DNA of 7,040 nt from Hyphomicrobiales bacterium (GTDB lineage Bacteria > Pseudomonadota > Alphaproteobacteria > Rhizobiales > Xanthobacteraceae), in contig PKXB01000014.1 of NCBI GenBank assembly GCA_003133345.1, forward strand, positions 32,392 through 39,431. The letters run 5' to 3'. The first letter of the stretch is position 1. Each line of letters starts with the position of its first letter. The position numbers were made by a program, and so were the translations under genes. The notes beneath the pieces are model-generated. The model was not told the origin of the DNA. It ran no database searches and saw only the letters and a list, made by a program, of their open reading frames with translations. Below, piece after piece: positions 1 to 6,095 of this stretch.

Positions 1-223
1 TGCCGAGTTCCTTGACGCGGCGTAGCAGATCGATGCCGGTAATGTCCGGCATGCGTACGTCGGTGATGATGCAGCCGGAGCGCAACTGCGGCAGGATTTC
101 GAGAAAGGCCTTGGCCGACTCGAATCCGCGCACCGTGTGCCCGGCGGTTCGCAGCAGGAATTCAAGCGATTGCCGGACGGCATCATCATCATCGATCACG
201 TAAATGATCGGCTCAGGCTGCAT
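1..223 (-). CDS. fixJ: FixJ response regulator, N-terminal receiver part (cut by the window edge)
   Basis: Reading the minus strand from the ATG at 223-221 gives 74 residues of a CheY-like receiver domain before the left edge. It begins [20 protein letters not shown]. The acidic pocket is D11/D12, and the phosphoacceptor is D55 in the motif [10 protein letters not shown], matching Asp54 of S. meliloti FixJ. The C-terminal LuxR-type HTH expected of FixJ lies outside the window. An excellent Shine-Dalgarno, AAGGAGA (238-232), sits 8 nt before this ATG and inside the end of fixL, and the ATG overlaps the fixL stop region by 11 nt. This suggests translational coupling. FixJ is the cytoplasmic partner phosphorylated by FixL; when phosphorylated it activates fixK transcription. 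The name rests on the receiver sequence plus adjacency to fixL. Other FixJ-family regulators have similar receivers, but the fixL overlap makes FixJ very likely. Confidence 0.93.
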   Translation of the reverse strand, partial: MQPEPIIYVIDDDDAVRQSLEFLLRTAGHTVRGFESAKAFLEILPQLRSGCIITDVRMPDITGIDLLRRVKELG

Positions 224-1718
224 CGTCGACGTCTCCTTGGTTTACGACCGCAAGAGTGAAATGGAATATTGTTCCGCCGGTAGGATTGGGTTCCACCCAG
301 ATTCGTCCATTATGCGCCTCGACGATGGCGCGCGAAATCGACAAGCCGACGCCCATGCCGTGACGCTTGGTCGTGATGAAAGGCTGAAACAATTGCTCGG
401 CGATCTCGGGTGAGATTCCCGAACCGCTGTCAGTCACGCTGATCCTGACTTGGCCGCCGTCCGCCGGCGCGATGGCGACGATGAGGTCGCGCGTCTGCGA
501 CGTTTCCATCGCATCCATCGCATTGCGGATCAGATTGAGCACGACCTGCTGGACCTGCACGCGGTCGGCGATCACCAGATCGATTTCCGGGTTGAATTGG
601 AATTGCACGCGTATGCCGAGATCCTTCACGCCCACCAACGCCAAAGCGCTGGCTTCCTCGACCAGCTTGGTGATGCTTTCCACGCGCCGCTCGCTTTCGC
701 CGCGCGCGACGAAATCCCGCAGCCGTCGGATAATATGCCCGGCGCGCATGGCCTGGTCGGCCGCCTTGTCCAAAGCGTCGCGCATGGCCGCGGACTTTTC
801 GTCACTGGCACCCTCCAGCAGCCGCCGCGAGCCTTTCAGGTAATTGGCGATCGCCGACAGCGGCTGATTGAGTTCGTGCGCCAGCGTCGATGCCATTTCG
901 CCCATCGCCGTCAGCCTGGAAATGTGGACGAGCTCGGACTGCAATTCCTGCAAGCGCGCTTCGGTTTGCTGCCGCTCGGTCAGGTCGCGGATGAAGCCGG
1001 TGAAAAATCGCTGGTCACCCGATTTCATTTCGCCGACCGCAAGCTCCATCGGAAAGGTCGAGCCGTCCTTGCGCTGGCCGACCACCACGCGGCCGATGCC
1101 GATAATGCGGCGCTCGCCCGTGTTCATATACCGCTGCAGGTAACCGTCATGGTTTTCGCGATAGGGCGAGGGCATCAGGGTCTTGATGTTCTGTCCGATC
1201 GCCTCGGCCGCTCGGCAGCCGAACAGCCGTTCGGCGGCGCTGCTGAACGACTGCATATTGCCGTGCTCGTCGATGACGATCATCGCCTCCGGCACGGTAT
1301 CGAGAATCGATTGCAGATGCGCCTCGCGCGCCAGCGCGTCGCGCGTCATGAGGTTCGCGCGCCGGCGGCCGCGATGCAGCAGCCCGCCGCCCCAGGACAC
1401 GCCGATGCCGATGACGGCGAATGCGGCAGCATTGACCAAGCCAGTATTTGAAATAGACGATGCGCTTGAGAGCACGAAAAACGCGGCCAGTAGGCTTAAC
1501 GCGGTCGCCAGCAAGCCAGGTCCAAGACCGCCGATGCCGGCCGAAATCAACACCGTCGGTACGAAATAAAGAAATATCGAGTCATCGTGCAGAATCGGCG
1601 CCAGCAACGCCCGCGCCGCGAGCGCCAGCGCGACGGCGGTCGGGGCGATGCCATAGCGTAAAATCTTGCCACGCTCGGGCGCCGACGAAGTTCCAGATTT
1701 TGTAACAATTTCAGACAT
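213..1718 (-). CDS. fixL: FixL, membrane-anchored haem-PAS oxygen-sensing histidine kinase
   Basis: This 501-aa protein matches the roughly 505 aa of rhizobial FixL. The order is four predicted membrane segments (about 24-42, 48-62, 65-83, 92-113; a KdpD/DUF4118-like sensor region), one PAS domain (about 130-250), then HisKA and HATPase_c. In the PAS, H190 (context ENHDGY) aligns with the proximal haem ligand His200 of B. japonicum FixL. R196 and R210 align with its Arg206 and Arg220, the latter being the distal arginine that contacts bound O2, in the motif IIGIGR. Kinase motifs are H-box H281 (LAHELNQP), N-box N395/N399, G1 DSGSG (430-434), F-box FQPF and G2 GMGVGLS (454-460). Deoxy-FixL autophosphorylates and passes phosphate to FixJ; O2 on the haem inhibits this. 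The single-PAS four-TM layout is like S. meliloti rather than B. japonicum. The start is the ATG at 1718, preceded by only a weak AGG. The gene is divergent from fixK and overlaps fixJ. Confidence 0.96.
   Translation of the reverse strand: MSEIVTKSGTSSAPERGKILRYGIAPTAVALALAARALLAPILHDDSIFLYFVPTVLISAGIGGLGPGLLATALSLLAAFFVLSSASSISNTGLVNAAAFAVIGIGVSWGGGLLHRGRRRANLMTRDALAREAHLQSILDTVPEAMIVIDEHGNMQSFSSAAERLFGCRAAEAIGQNIKTLMPSPYRENHDGYLQRYMNTGERRIIGIGRVVVGQRKDGSTFPMELAVGEMKSGDQRFFTGFIRDLTERQQTEARLQELQSELVHISRLTAMGEMASTLAHELNQPLSAIANYLKGSRRLLEGASDEKSAAMRDALDKAADQAMRAGHIIRRLRDFVARGESERRVESITKLVEEASALALVGVKDLGIRVQFQFNPEIDLVIADRVQVQQVVLNLIRNAMDAMETSQTRDLIVAIAPADGGQVRISVTDSGSGISPEIAEQLFQPFITTKRHGMGVGLSISRAIVEAHNGRIWVEPNPTGGTIFHFTLAVVNQGDVDDAA
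232..238 (-). promoter_or_regulatory. fixJ ribosome binding site inside fixL
   Basis: Read on the minus strand this is AAGGAGA, 8 nt before the fixJ ATG at 223. It fixes the fixJ start and lies entirely within the last codons of fixL, the usual arrangement for coupled translation of a kinase and its regulator. Confidence 0.8.
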
Positions 1719-1774
1719 TTAACCTGGCTAATCCGATAACGGCCCGGCCGCGGCGGTGGCTCCGATCGCCTCCG

Positions 1775-1786
1775 GTAAAACCCCTA
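1775..1786 (+). promoter_or_regulatory. Possible FixJ-binding site upstream of fixK
   Basis: The sequence GTAAAACCCCTA loosely resembles the FixJ operator core of rhizobial fixK promoters (GTA, a short spacer, then a C run). It lies about 75-85 bp upstream of the fixK ATG, which would allow activation from upstream of a promoter near 1820-1840. The match is partial and I cannot identify a convincing -10. This is an inference from the expected cascade. Confidence 0.22.
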
Positions 1787-1826
1787 TGGAGATTATCTGA
1801 ATTTCGGGCGCCCGGCTCCAAGGATA

Positions 1827-1840
1827 TCGATGACCATCGA
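1827..1840 (+). promoter_or_regulatory. Perfect 5-4-5 palindrome before fixK, Fnr/FixK-like operator variant
   Basis: TCGAT-GACC-ATCGA is a perfect inverted repeat with the geometry of an Fnr/FixK site (TTGAT-N4-ATCAA), differing by one symmetric base in each arm. It ends 21 bp before the fixK ATG, just upstream of the Shine-Dalgarno. A protein bound here would be placed to block transcription or sit in the leader, suggesting repression or autoregulation rather than activation. The palindrome is seen directly; its binding protein is not known. Confidence 0.35.
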
Positions 1841-1861
1841 ATTCATCGAGGACCCAGCGCC

Positions 1862-2554
1862 ATGCTCACCCAGACGATGATCCACCGCAGTTCTTCGCGT
1901 CATCCGGCAGGCCATCATGCACACCCGGTTCCGGCGGTGAATTCACACTCGTTCGGCACCTCAATCGAACTGATGGGCGCGCCGATGCCGTTCGCCCGCA
2001 ATGCCGAAATCTACGGCGAAAACGAGCCGGCGGAATATCTCTACAAAGTGGTGAGCGGCAGCATACGCACGTATAAGGTGCTCAACGATGGCCGTCGTCA
2101 GATCGGCGCCTTCTATCTGCCCGGCGATGTGTTCGGCCTCGAAGTTGGCGACGAGCATACGTTTTCCGCCGAAGCGATCGTCAACTCAAAGGTGTTGGTC
2201 ATCAAGCGCAGCGCCCTGGTCAACCTGGCGGCGCGCGACAACGAGACCGCCCGCAAGCTCTGGACCATGACGGCCGGCGAATTGCAGCGCGTGCAGGCCC
2301 ATATCCTGCTGCTGATCAAGACCGCGCAGGAGCGCGTGGCCGGGTTCCTGCTGGAAATGTCGGCGCGCGTACCCATGGGCAACGAGATTGATCTGCCGAT
2401 GTCGCGCCAGGATATCGCCGACTATCTCGGCCTCACTATCGAAACCGTGTCGCGCACGCTGACCCAGCTTGAAAATACCGCGGCGATCGCGGTGCCGAGT
2501 TCCCGCCGTATCGTGTTGCGTAACCGTGCGGCGCTCAACCGATTGAATGCCTAG
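1862..2554 (+). CDS. fixK: FixK-type Crp/Fnr-family transcriptional regulator
   Basis: This 230-aa protein has the Crp/Fnr layout: a cyclic-nucleotide-binding-type beta-roll (about 42-120), a long dimerisation helix (about 129-158) and a winged HTH (about 178-225). The recognition helix reads TIETVSRTL, with E194, S197 and R198 in the Fnr-type E-x-x-S-R pattern that reads TTGA half-sites. There is no cysteine anywhere. It therefore cannot carry the Fnr [4Fe-4S] cluster, and it also lacks the redox-sensitive Cys183 of B. japonicum FixK2. This indicates an O2-insensitive FixK whose activity is set mainly by FixLJ-driven expression. The first 30 residues are His-rich (H8, H14, H18, H19, H21, H29). 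The start is supported by GAGGA at 1848-1852, 9 nt before the ATG. It is divergent from fixLJ and followed by a strong terminator, so it is probably monocistronic. Its targets here are likely the four FixK boxes downstream. Confidence 0.9.
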   Translation: MLTQTMIHRSSSRHPAGHHAHPVPAVNSHSFGTSIELMGAPMPFARNAEIYGENEPAEYLYKVVSGSIRTYKVLNDGRRQIGAFYLPGDVFGLEVGDEHTFSAEAIVNSKVLVIKRSALVNLAARDNETARKLWTMTAGELQRVQAHILLLIKTAQERVAGFLLEMSARVPMGNEIDLPMSRQDIADYLGLTIETVSRTLTQLENTAAIAVPSSRRIVLRNRAALNRLNA

Positions 2555-2573
2555 CGCGCGTAAAGTTCTGACT

Positions 2574-2607
2574 GCCGAACGTCGTTCTCCCTGACTAATG
2601 TTCGGCT
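2574..2607 (+). repeat. Seven-bp inverted repeat just after fixK
   Basis: GCCGAAC (2574-2580) and GTTCGGC (2601-2607) form a perfect 7-bp stem with a 20-nt loop, followed by TTT. It lies between the fixK stop and the main terminator. It may add to termination or protect the mRNA 3' end; the long loop makes it weaker than the next hairpin. Confidence 0.4.
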
Positions 2608-2613
2608 TTACTG

Positions 2614-2643
2614 CCCCGGCACCCCTCGCCGGGGCATTTTTTT
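2614..2643 (+). terminator. Rho-independent terminator of fixK
   Basis: GCCCCGGC (2614-2621), a 7-nt loop, and GCCGGGGC (2629-2636) form a perfect 8-bp GC-rich stem followed by A and six Ts. It ends the fixK transcript and isolates the CBS-BON gene, which has its own FixK box. Confidence 0.92.
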
Positions 2644-2753
2644 GTGCGCGCAGCCACGCACGCGTTGTTATAGGTCCATTGTCGCATTACCGTCGGCATA
2701 GCCGGTTCATCCGCGTATCGTGGCGCGATCTCGCAAGCGATTTCATCCTCCGA

Positions 2754-2767
2754 TTGACCTGAATCAA
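2754..2767 (+). promoter_or_regulatory. FixK/Fnr box for the CBS-BON gene
   Basis: TTGAC-CTGA-ATCAA matches 9 of 10 symmetric Fnr positions and fits the FixK2 consensus TTG(A/C)-N6-(T/G)CAA exactly. Its centre is 2760.5. A class II activated promoter (-41.5) would start at about 2802, with a weak -10, CAGGAT, at 2790-2795. That would leave a 22-nt leader containing the Shine-Dalgarno. Confidence 0.85.
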
Positions 2768-2813
2768 CGGCGCCGCCCGGCTTTCGTGGCAGGATGAACT
2801 CTAAATAAGTAAT

Positions 2814-2818
2814 GGAGG
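2814..2818 (+). promoter_or_regulatory. Ribosome binding site that sets the CBS-BON start
   Basis: GGAGG lies 5 nt before the ATG at 2824. An in-frame ATG at 2812 overlaps this site and has no Shine-Dalgarno of its own, so the start at 2824 is preferred. Confidence 0.85.
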
Positions 2819-2823
2819 CTGCC

Positions 2824-3546
2824 ATGAACGCCGAACACGTGATGACCAGAGATGTCATTTCGATCGATCCGGATGCGACGGTGTTGCAGGCGGCGCGGCT
2901 GATGCTGCAGCATCACATCAGCGGCCTGCCGGTGATCGACAAAGACGGCAACTTGGTCGGCGTGCTGTCGGAAGGCGACTTCCTGCGCCGCCGCGAGACC
3001 AAGACCGAGCGGCGGCGCTCGCGCTGGCTCGAATTCCTGATGGGTCCCGGCCGTATCGCCGCCGAATACAGCCATTCGCACGGTAGCAAGGTCTCCGAAG
3101 TGATGACCCCCGAAGTGCAGACCGTCGATGAAGTCACGCCGATCGAAGACATTGTCGACCTGATGGAGCGCCGCCGCATCAAACGCGTGCCGGTCGTCTG
3201 CGGCGGCCAGGTGGTCGGAATCGTAACGCGCTCCAATCTCATGCACGCCATGGTCAGTCTGGCGCGCGTGGCGCAGCCCGCCGCCAAGGACGATGCCGCC
3301 ATTCGGGAGCGTCTGCTGGCGGAGATACAAAAAGAGCAATGGGCGCCGGCGGCGACCGCCAACGTCGTGGTGCATGACGGCGTGGTCGAGCTGTGGGGCG
3401 TGATCGTCGACGAACGCCAACGCGAGGCGCTTAAAGTCGCCGCCGAAAACATTCCCGGCGTCAAGGTGGTAATAGATCACCTGGTTTGGATCGAGCCGAC
3501 CACCGGCCTGACCATCGAGCCGTCGGATGCCGCGCTAACGCATTAA
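2824..3546 (+). CDS. CBS-CBS-BON domain protein
   Basis: This is a soluble protein of 240 aa with no signal peptide or membrane segment. CBS 1 spans about 4-58 (VMTRDVISI... HHISGLPVIDKDGNLVGVLSEGD). A basic linker, about 55-67, is rich in Arg. CBS 2 spans about 90-146 (VMTPEVQTV... RRIKRVPVV...GQVVGIVTR). A C-terminal BON domain spans about 158-224 (VVVHDGVVELWGVI... IPGVKVVIDHLV). A CBS pair (Bateman module) usually binds adenine nucleotides or similar ligands and signals energy state. BON is a small alpha/beta domain often linked to membrane or phospholipid association. The exact partner is unknown. Proteins of this architecture are common in alpha- and betaproteobacteria, and no symbol is assigned. 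It stands alone between the fixK terminator and the hsp20 promoter. Its upstream FixK box implies induction at low O2. Confidence 0.92.
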   Translation: MNAEHVMTRDVISIDPDATVLQAARLMLQHHISGLPVIDKDGNLVGVLSEGDFLRRRETKTERRRSRWLEFLMGPGRIAAEYSHSHGSKVSEVMTPEVQTVDEVTPIEDIVDLMERRRIKRVPVVCGGQVVGIVTRSNLMHAMVSLARVAQPAAKDDAAIRERLLAEIQKEQWAPAATANVVVHDGVVELWGVIVDERQREALKVAAENIPGVKVVIDHLVWIEPTTGLTIEPSDAALTH

Positions 3547-3570
3547 CAGCTCACGCATATCTGTGGGCGG

Positions 3571-3598
3571 GTCCGCCAGCGCGGACGTGGCTTTATTT
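3571..3598 (+). terminator. Possible weak terminator after the CBS-BON gene
   Basis: GTCCGC (3571-3576), loop CAGC, and GCGGAC (3581-3586) form a 6-bp stem. A T-rich stretch follows only after five bases (GTGGC then TTTATTTT). The gap makes it a poor intrinsic terminator, so some read-through into hsp20 is possible. Confidence 0.4.
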
Positions 3599-3606
3599 TG
3601 ATTCTT

Positions 3607-3620
3607 TTGACCTGGCGCAA
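3607..3620 (+). promoter_or_regulatory. FixK box upstream of hsp20
   Basis: TTGA-CCTGGC-GCAA fits the relaxed FixK2 consensus TTG(A/C)-N6-(T/G)CAA but is asymmetric. It shares TTGACCTG with the CBS-BON and ccoN boxes. The centre at 3613.5 would predict a start near 3655, but the bases at the expected -10 (ATTGGG, 3643-3648) are poor. A better -10-like TATTTT lies six bases further on. Confidence 0.5.
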
Positions 3621-3656
3621 GGTACGGTCGGGGTGTTTGTGCATTGGGTATTTTGA

Positions 3657-3690
3657 CGCCACGATAAGATGGCGCCGCAAAATGCGGAGG
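3657..3690 (+). promoter_or_regulatory. Tandem hairpins in the hsp20 leader touching the ribosome binding site
   Basis: Two adjacent small hairpins can form: CGCCA (3657-3661) with TGGCG (3670-3674), and CCGC (3675-3678) with GCGG (3684-3687). The second captures the first two bases of the Shine-Dalgarno GGAGG (3686-3690), which is 6 nt before the ATG at 3697. Small heat-shock genes often carry RNA thermometers, but no ROSE or fourU signature is evident here. Confidence 0.3.
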
Positions 3691-3696
3691 TGTTCC

Positions 3697-4176
3697 ATGA
3701 ATCTCAGATCACTCATGCCGATCGGCCGCGACCGCAATGTCGCGCGAAGCGATAATGCGTTCATGTCCCTGCAACACGAAATAGACCGGCTGTTCGACGA
3801 CTTTACCCGCGGGTTCCCCGCGTTTTCCACCGGCGGCGCCGCCGAGCTGCTGCCGAACCTGGACGTGACGGAAACCGACAAGCAAATCGAGATAACCGCC
3901 GAACTGCCCGGCCTCGAGGAAAAGGACGTGCAGGTGAATCTCGCCGATAACATCCTCACGATCCGCGGCGAGAAAAAGGCGGAAAAGGAAGAGAAGGATA
4001 AGACCTACCGGCTGGTCGAGCGCAGCTATGGTTCCTTCGTGCGCTCGCTTGAATTGCCGGAGGGAGTCAATGCCGACGCCATCAAGGCCAGTATCGAGAA
4101 GGGCGTGCTCAAGGTGACCGTGCCGAAGCCGACGCCCGCGCAAGTCAAGAAGATCGACGTCAAAGCAGCCGCCTGA
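3697..4176 (+). CDS. Hsp20/alpha-crystallin family small heat-shock protein
   Basis: This 159-aa protein is a typical bacterial small heat-shock protein. It has a variable N-terminus with the amphipathic MSLQHEIDRLFDDF segment (23-36). The alpha-crystallin domain follows (about 52-145), with ITAELPGLEEKDV, NILTIRGEKK and the C-terminal GVLKVTVPK. A short tail carries I153-D-V155, an I-x-V variant of the I-x-I motif used for oligomer assembly. It is an ATP-independent holdase in the cytoplasm that keeps unfolding proteins soluble. The start at 3697 is chosen for GGAGG at 3686-3690. An in-frame ATG at 3598 would add 33 residues, but it overlaps the promoter and FixK box and has no ribosome binding site. 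The gene has its own strong terminator. The upstream FixK box suggests oxygen control; no clear sigma-32 promoter was seen. Confidence 0.95.
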   Translation: MNLRSLMPIGRDRNVARSDNAFMSLQHEIDRLFDDFTRGFPAFSTGGAAELLPNLDVTETDKQIEITAELPGLEEKDVQVNLADNILTIRGEKKAEKEEKDKTYRLVERSYGSFVRSLELPEGVNADAIKASIEKGVLKVTVPKPTPAQVKKIDVKAAA

Positions 4177-4194
4177 TCATGGGGCGCGACAAGG

Positions 4195-4240
4195 CGCGCC
4201 TCGCGGTTAAAGTAGCGCGGGGCGCGTCTTTTTCTTTTTT
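4195..4240 (+). terminator. Strong rho-independent terminator of hsp20
   Basis: CGCGCCTCGCG (4195-4205) pairs with CGCGGGGCGCG (4216-4226) over 11 bp with one G-U pair and a 10-nt loop. A T-rich tract runs from 4229 to 4240, broken by a single C. It separates hsp20 from the permease gene. Confidence 0.94.
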
Positions 4241-4310
4241 AGCTTTCCGCCATAGCCCGCTACCGCAGCCGTCCGCACAGCGGTCAGCCGGCGAGCCATT
4301 TCAAGGCCTT

Positions 4311-4324
4311 TTGATTTGTCGCAA
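4311..4324 (+). promoter_or_regulatory. FixK box upstream of the permease gene
   Basis: TTGA-TTTGTC-GCAA fits TTG(A/C)-N6-(T/G)CAA. The left half is a full TTGAT and the right half is weaker (CGCAA). The centre at 4317.5 would place transcription start near 4359, 27 nt before the ATG. The -10 at that spacing is poor, so this is the least certain site of the four apart from hsp20. Confidence 0.45.
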
Positions 4325-4385
4325 TGTGGTCTTTCGCGTTTTGCGGATGCTGCGTTGAAGGCATTTTTTTCTCGGGGAGGAATCC

Positions 4386-5903
4386 ATGTCCACCCTCGCT
4401 CAATCCACGGTTCGCACGGCCACGCCGCCGAGCGTAAAGGAATCGAACTGGTTTGCCTCGAACTGGGGCCTGTTGGCCGCGGTCGCGGCGCTCGTTGTCA
4501 TTCTGCTTTTGCCGACGCCAGCCGAGTTGCCGGTCGCCGGGCATCGCATGCTCGCGATTCTCGCCTTCGCCGTCATCATCTGGATGACGGAGGCCATCGA
4601 TTATGCCGTCTCGGCGATCGTGATCGCGGCATTGATGGCATTTCTACTCGGCTTGGCGCCGAACGTCGCAAACCCGAAAATCCTTCTCGGCACGAGCGGC
4701 GCGCTGGGCTTGGCCTTCAGCGGATTCGCCAATACCGCGCTCGTGCTGGTCGCAGCGGCGCTGTTCCTGGCCGCCGCCATGACCGCGACCGGTCTCGACA
4801 AGCGCATCGCGCTCAGCATTCTCTCGCGCGTTGGCACCGAGACGCGGCACGTGGTGGTCGGCACCATCCTGGTTGGATTCGTGATCGCGCTCATGGTGCC
4901 GTCAACCACCGCGCGGGTGGCCTGCCTGGTTCCGATCACGCTTGGCATCATCGCGGCCTACGGCGTCAACAAACGCGGCGCCTTCGCCAGCATGTTGATG
5001 ATCACGACGGTGCAGACCGCCAGCATCTGGAACGTCGGCATCAAGACCGCGGCGGCGCAAAACATGGTCGCCGTCGGTTTCATCGAGAAGACATTCGGCA
5101 AGACCATCACCTGGCTCGAATGGCTGATCGCCGCCGGGCCGTTCGCCATCCTGATGTGTATCGCGCTCTATTTCGTCATGACGCGTATGATGCCGCCGGA
5201 AGTGGCGGAAGTACCCGGAGGCCGTGAAGGCATCCGCAAATCGCTTGCGGAACTTGGGCGGATGAAAGCGTCCGAAATAAAGCTGCTCACACTATCGCTG
5301 ATCTTGATCGCTTTCTGGGCGACAGAAGGCGTGCTGCATAAATTCGATACCAGCACCACCACGATCACGGCGGTGGCGTTGATGTTTATGCCCGGCTTCG
5401 GCATCATGACCTGGAAGGAAGCGCAACCGAAGATCCCGTGGGGCACCATCGTCCTGTTCGGCGTCGGCATCAGCCTCGGCACCGCCTTGTTGCAGACCAA
5501 CGCGGCAACTTGGCTCGCCGACATCGTGGTGGCGGAGTTCGGCCTGAAGAACGCCACCGTGCTGTTCATCCTCGGGGTGATGAGCCTGTTCCTGGTCGTC
5601 ATCCATCTCGGCTTCGCCAGCGCCACCGCGCTTGCCTCGGCCATGATTCCAATCGTGATCGCGGTGCTCAAAGGCGTGGCGACCCCCGGCATCAACATCA
5701 TCGGCATGACGATGTTGCTGCAATTCGTGGTCAGCTTCGGCTTCATCCTGGTGGTGAATGCGCCGCAGAACATGGTCGCCTATGGCACGGAGACGTTCAA
5801 CGCCCGCGACTTCGTGCGTACCGGCTTCGTGCTGACGGTGATTGCGCTCGTGTTGGTGATGGTGCTTGGCGCCACCTATTGGCATTGGCTCGGCTACGCC
5901 TGA
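4386..5903 (+). CDS. DASS/SLC13-family anion permease
   Basis: This 505-aa polytopic inner-membrane protein has about 11-12 hydrophobic segments and a size typical of the divalent anion:Na+ symporter family (CitT/INDY-like). The family's two pseudo-symmetric halves are recognisable. The first hairpin tip reads VPSTTARVACLVPI (171-184) and the second GFASATALASAMIPI (409-423). These are the places where characterised members have Ser-Asn-Thr motifs that bind Na+ and the substrate carboxylate. Here both asparagines are missing (S173-T-T175 and S412-A-T414). The family usually carries C4-dicarboxylates, citrate or sulfate; the substrate here cannot be read from sequence and the changed motifs make Na+ coupling uncertain. 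The start is set by GGAGG at 4376-4380, 5 nt before the ATG. No classical terminator follows. Confidence 0.87.
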   Translation: MSTLAQSTVRTATPPSVKESNWFASNWGLLAAVAALVVILLLPTPAELPVAGHRMLAILAFAVIIWMTEAIDYAVSAIVIAALMAFLLGLAPNVANPKILLGTSGALGLAFSGFANTALVLVAAALFLAAAMTATGLDKRIALSILSRVGTETRHVVVGTILVGFVIALMVPSTTARVACLVPITLGIIAAYGVNKRGAFASMLMITTVQTASIWNVGIKTAAAQNMVAVGFIEKTFGKTITWLEWLIAAGPFAILMCIALYFVMTRMMPPEVAEVPGGREGIRKSLAELGRMKASEIKLLTLSLILIAFWATEGVLHKFDTSTTTITAVALMFMPGFGIMTWKEAQPKIPWGTIVLFGVGISLGTALLQTNAATWLADIVVAEFGLKNATVLFILGVMSLFLVVIHLGFASATALASAMIPIVIAVLKGVATPGINIIGMTMLLQFVVSFGFILVVNAPQNMVAYGTETFNARDFVRTGFVLTVIALVLVMVLGATYWHWLGYA

Positions 5904-5933
5904 CCGGAGCAGGACGGTGCCAGCACCTCGGTC
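5902..5933 (+). repeat. Nested hairpin at the end of the permease gene
   Basis: GACCG (5902-5906) pairs with CGGTC (5929-5933), enclosing GGTG-CCAG-CACC (5916-5927). There is no T-tract, so it is not a standard intrinsic terminator. It could protect the mRNA 3' end. It starts inside the permease stop codon. Confidence 0.4.
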
Positions 5934-5960
5934 GCGGAGATCGCGCGGCAATTAGCCCTC

Positions 5961-6047
5961 GGCGCCTGAGCCGCATTATCGATCCGAGCAGCCCCGGTCG
6001 GTGTCCAGCCGGCCCGGGCCCCCAGGAATCCGCTGGCCTCAGGCGCC
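5961..6047. repeat. Ten-bp inverted repeat enclosing GC-rich palindromes
   Basis: GGCGCCTGAG (5961-5970) is a perfect reverse complement of CTCAGGCGCC (6038-6047), 67 nt apart. Inside lie CCAGC (6005-6009) with GCTGG (6032-6036), directly next to the right arm, and the palindrome GGCCCGGGCC (6011-6020). No plausible gene covers this stretch, so it could be a folded leader, a small RNA or a factor-dependent termination region. Confidence 0.45.
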
Positions 6048-6095
6048 CGCGCCGTTGGGGTTGGTGCGGCGGCTGAGCGCGCAAAACACGCCCAT

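Noticed and set aside
450..1451. Long plus-strand open frame of 333 codons opposite fixL
   Set aside because: It is the antisense shadow of fixL in GC-rich DNA. Its sequence is His/Arg/Ala-rich without any domain, and fixL on the other strand is unmistakable.
1830..1880. Short upstream frame (ATG at 1830) overlapping the fixK start
   Set aside because: Only 16 codons, out of frame with fixK, no ribosome binding site; its ATG is part of the palindrome at 1827-1840.
2812..2823. Earlier ATG for the CBS-BON gene
   Set aside because: It overlaps the GGAGG that serves the ATG at 2824 and has no ribosome binding site of its own.
3598..3696. Upstream in-frame start that would lengthen Hsp20 by 33 residues
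   Set aside because: No Shine-Dalgarno, unlike-family sequence, and it would overlap the FixK box; GGAGG precedes the ATG at 3697.
5438..6076. Plus-strand open frame of 212 codons running past the permease stop
   Set aside because: It is Arg/His-rich, overlaps the permease in another frame and has no ribosome binding site. I do not regard the 5904-6076 part as coding.
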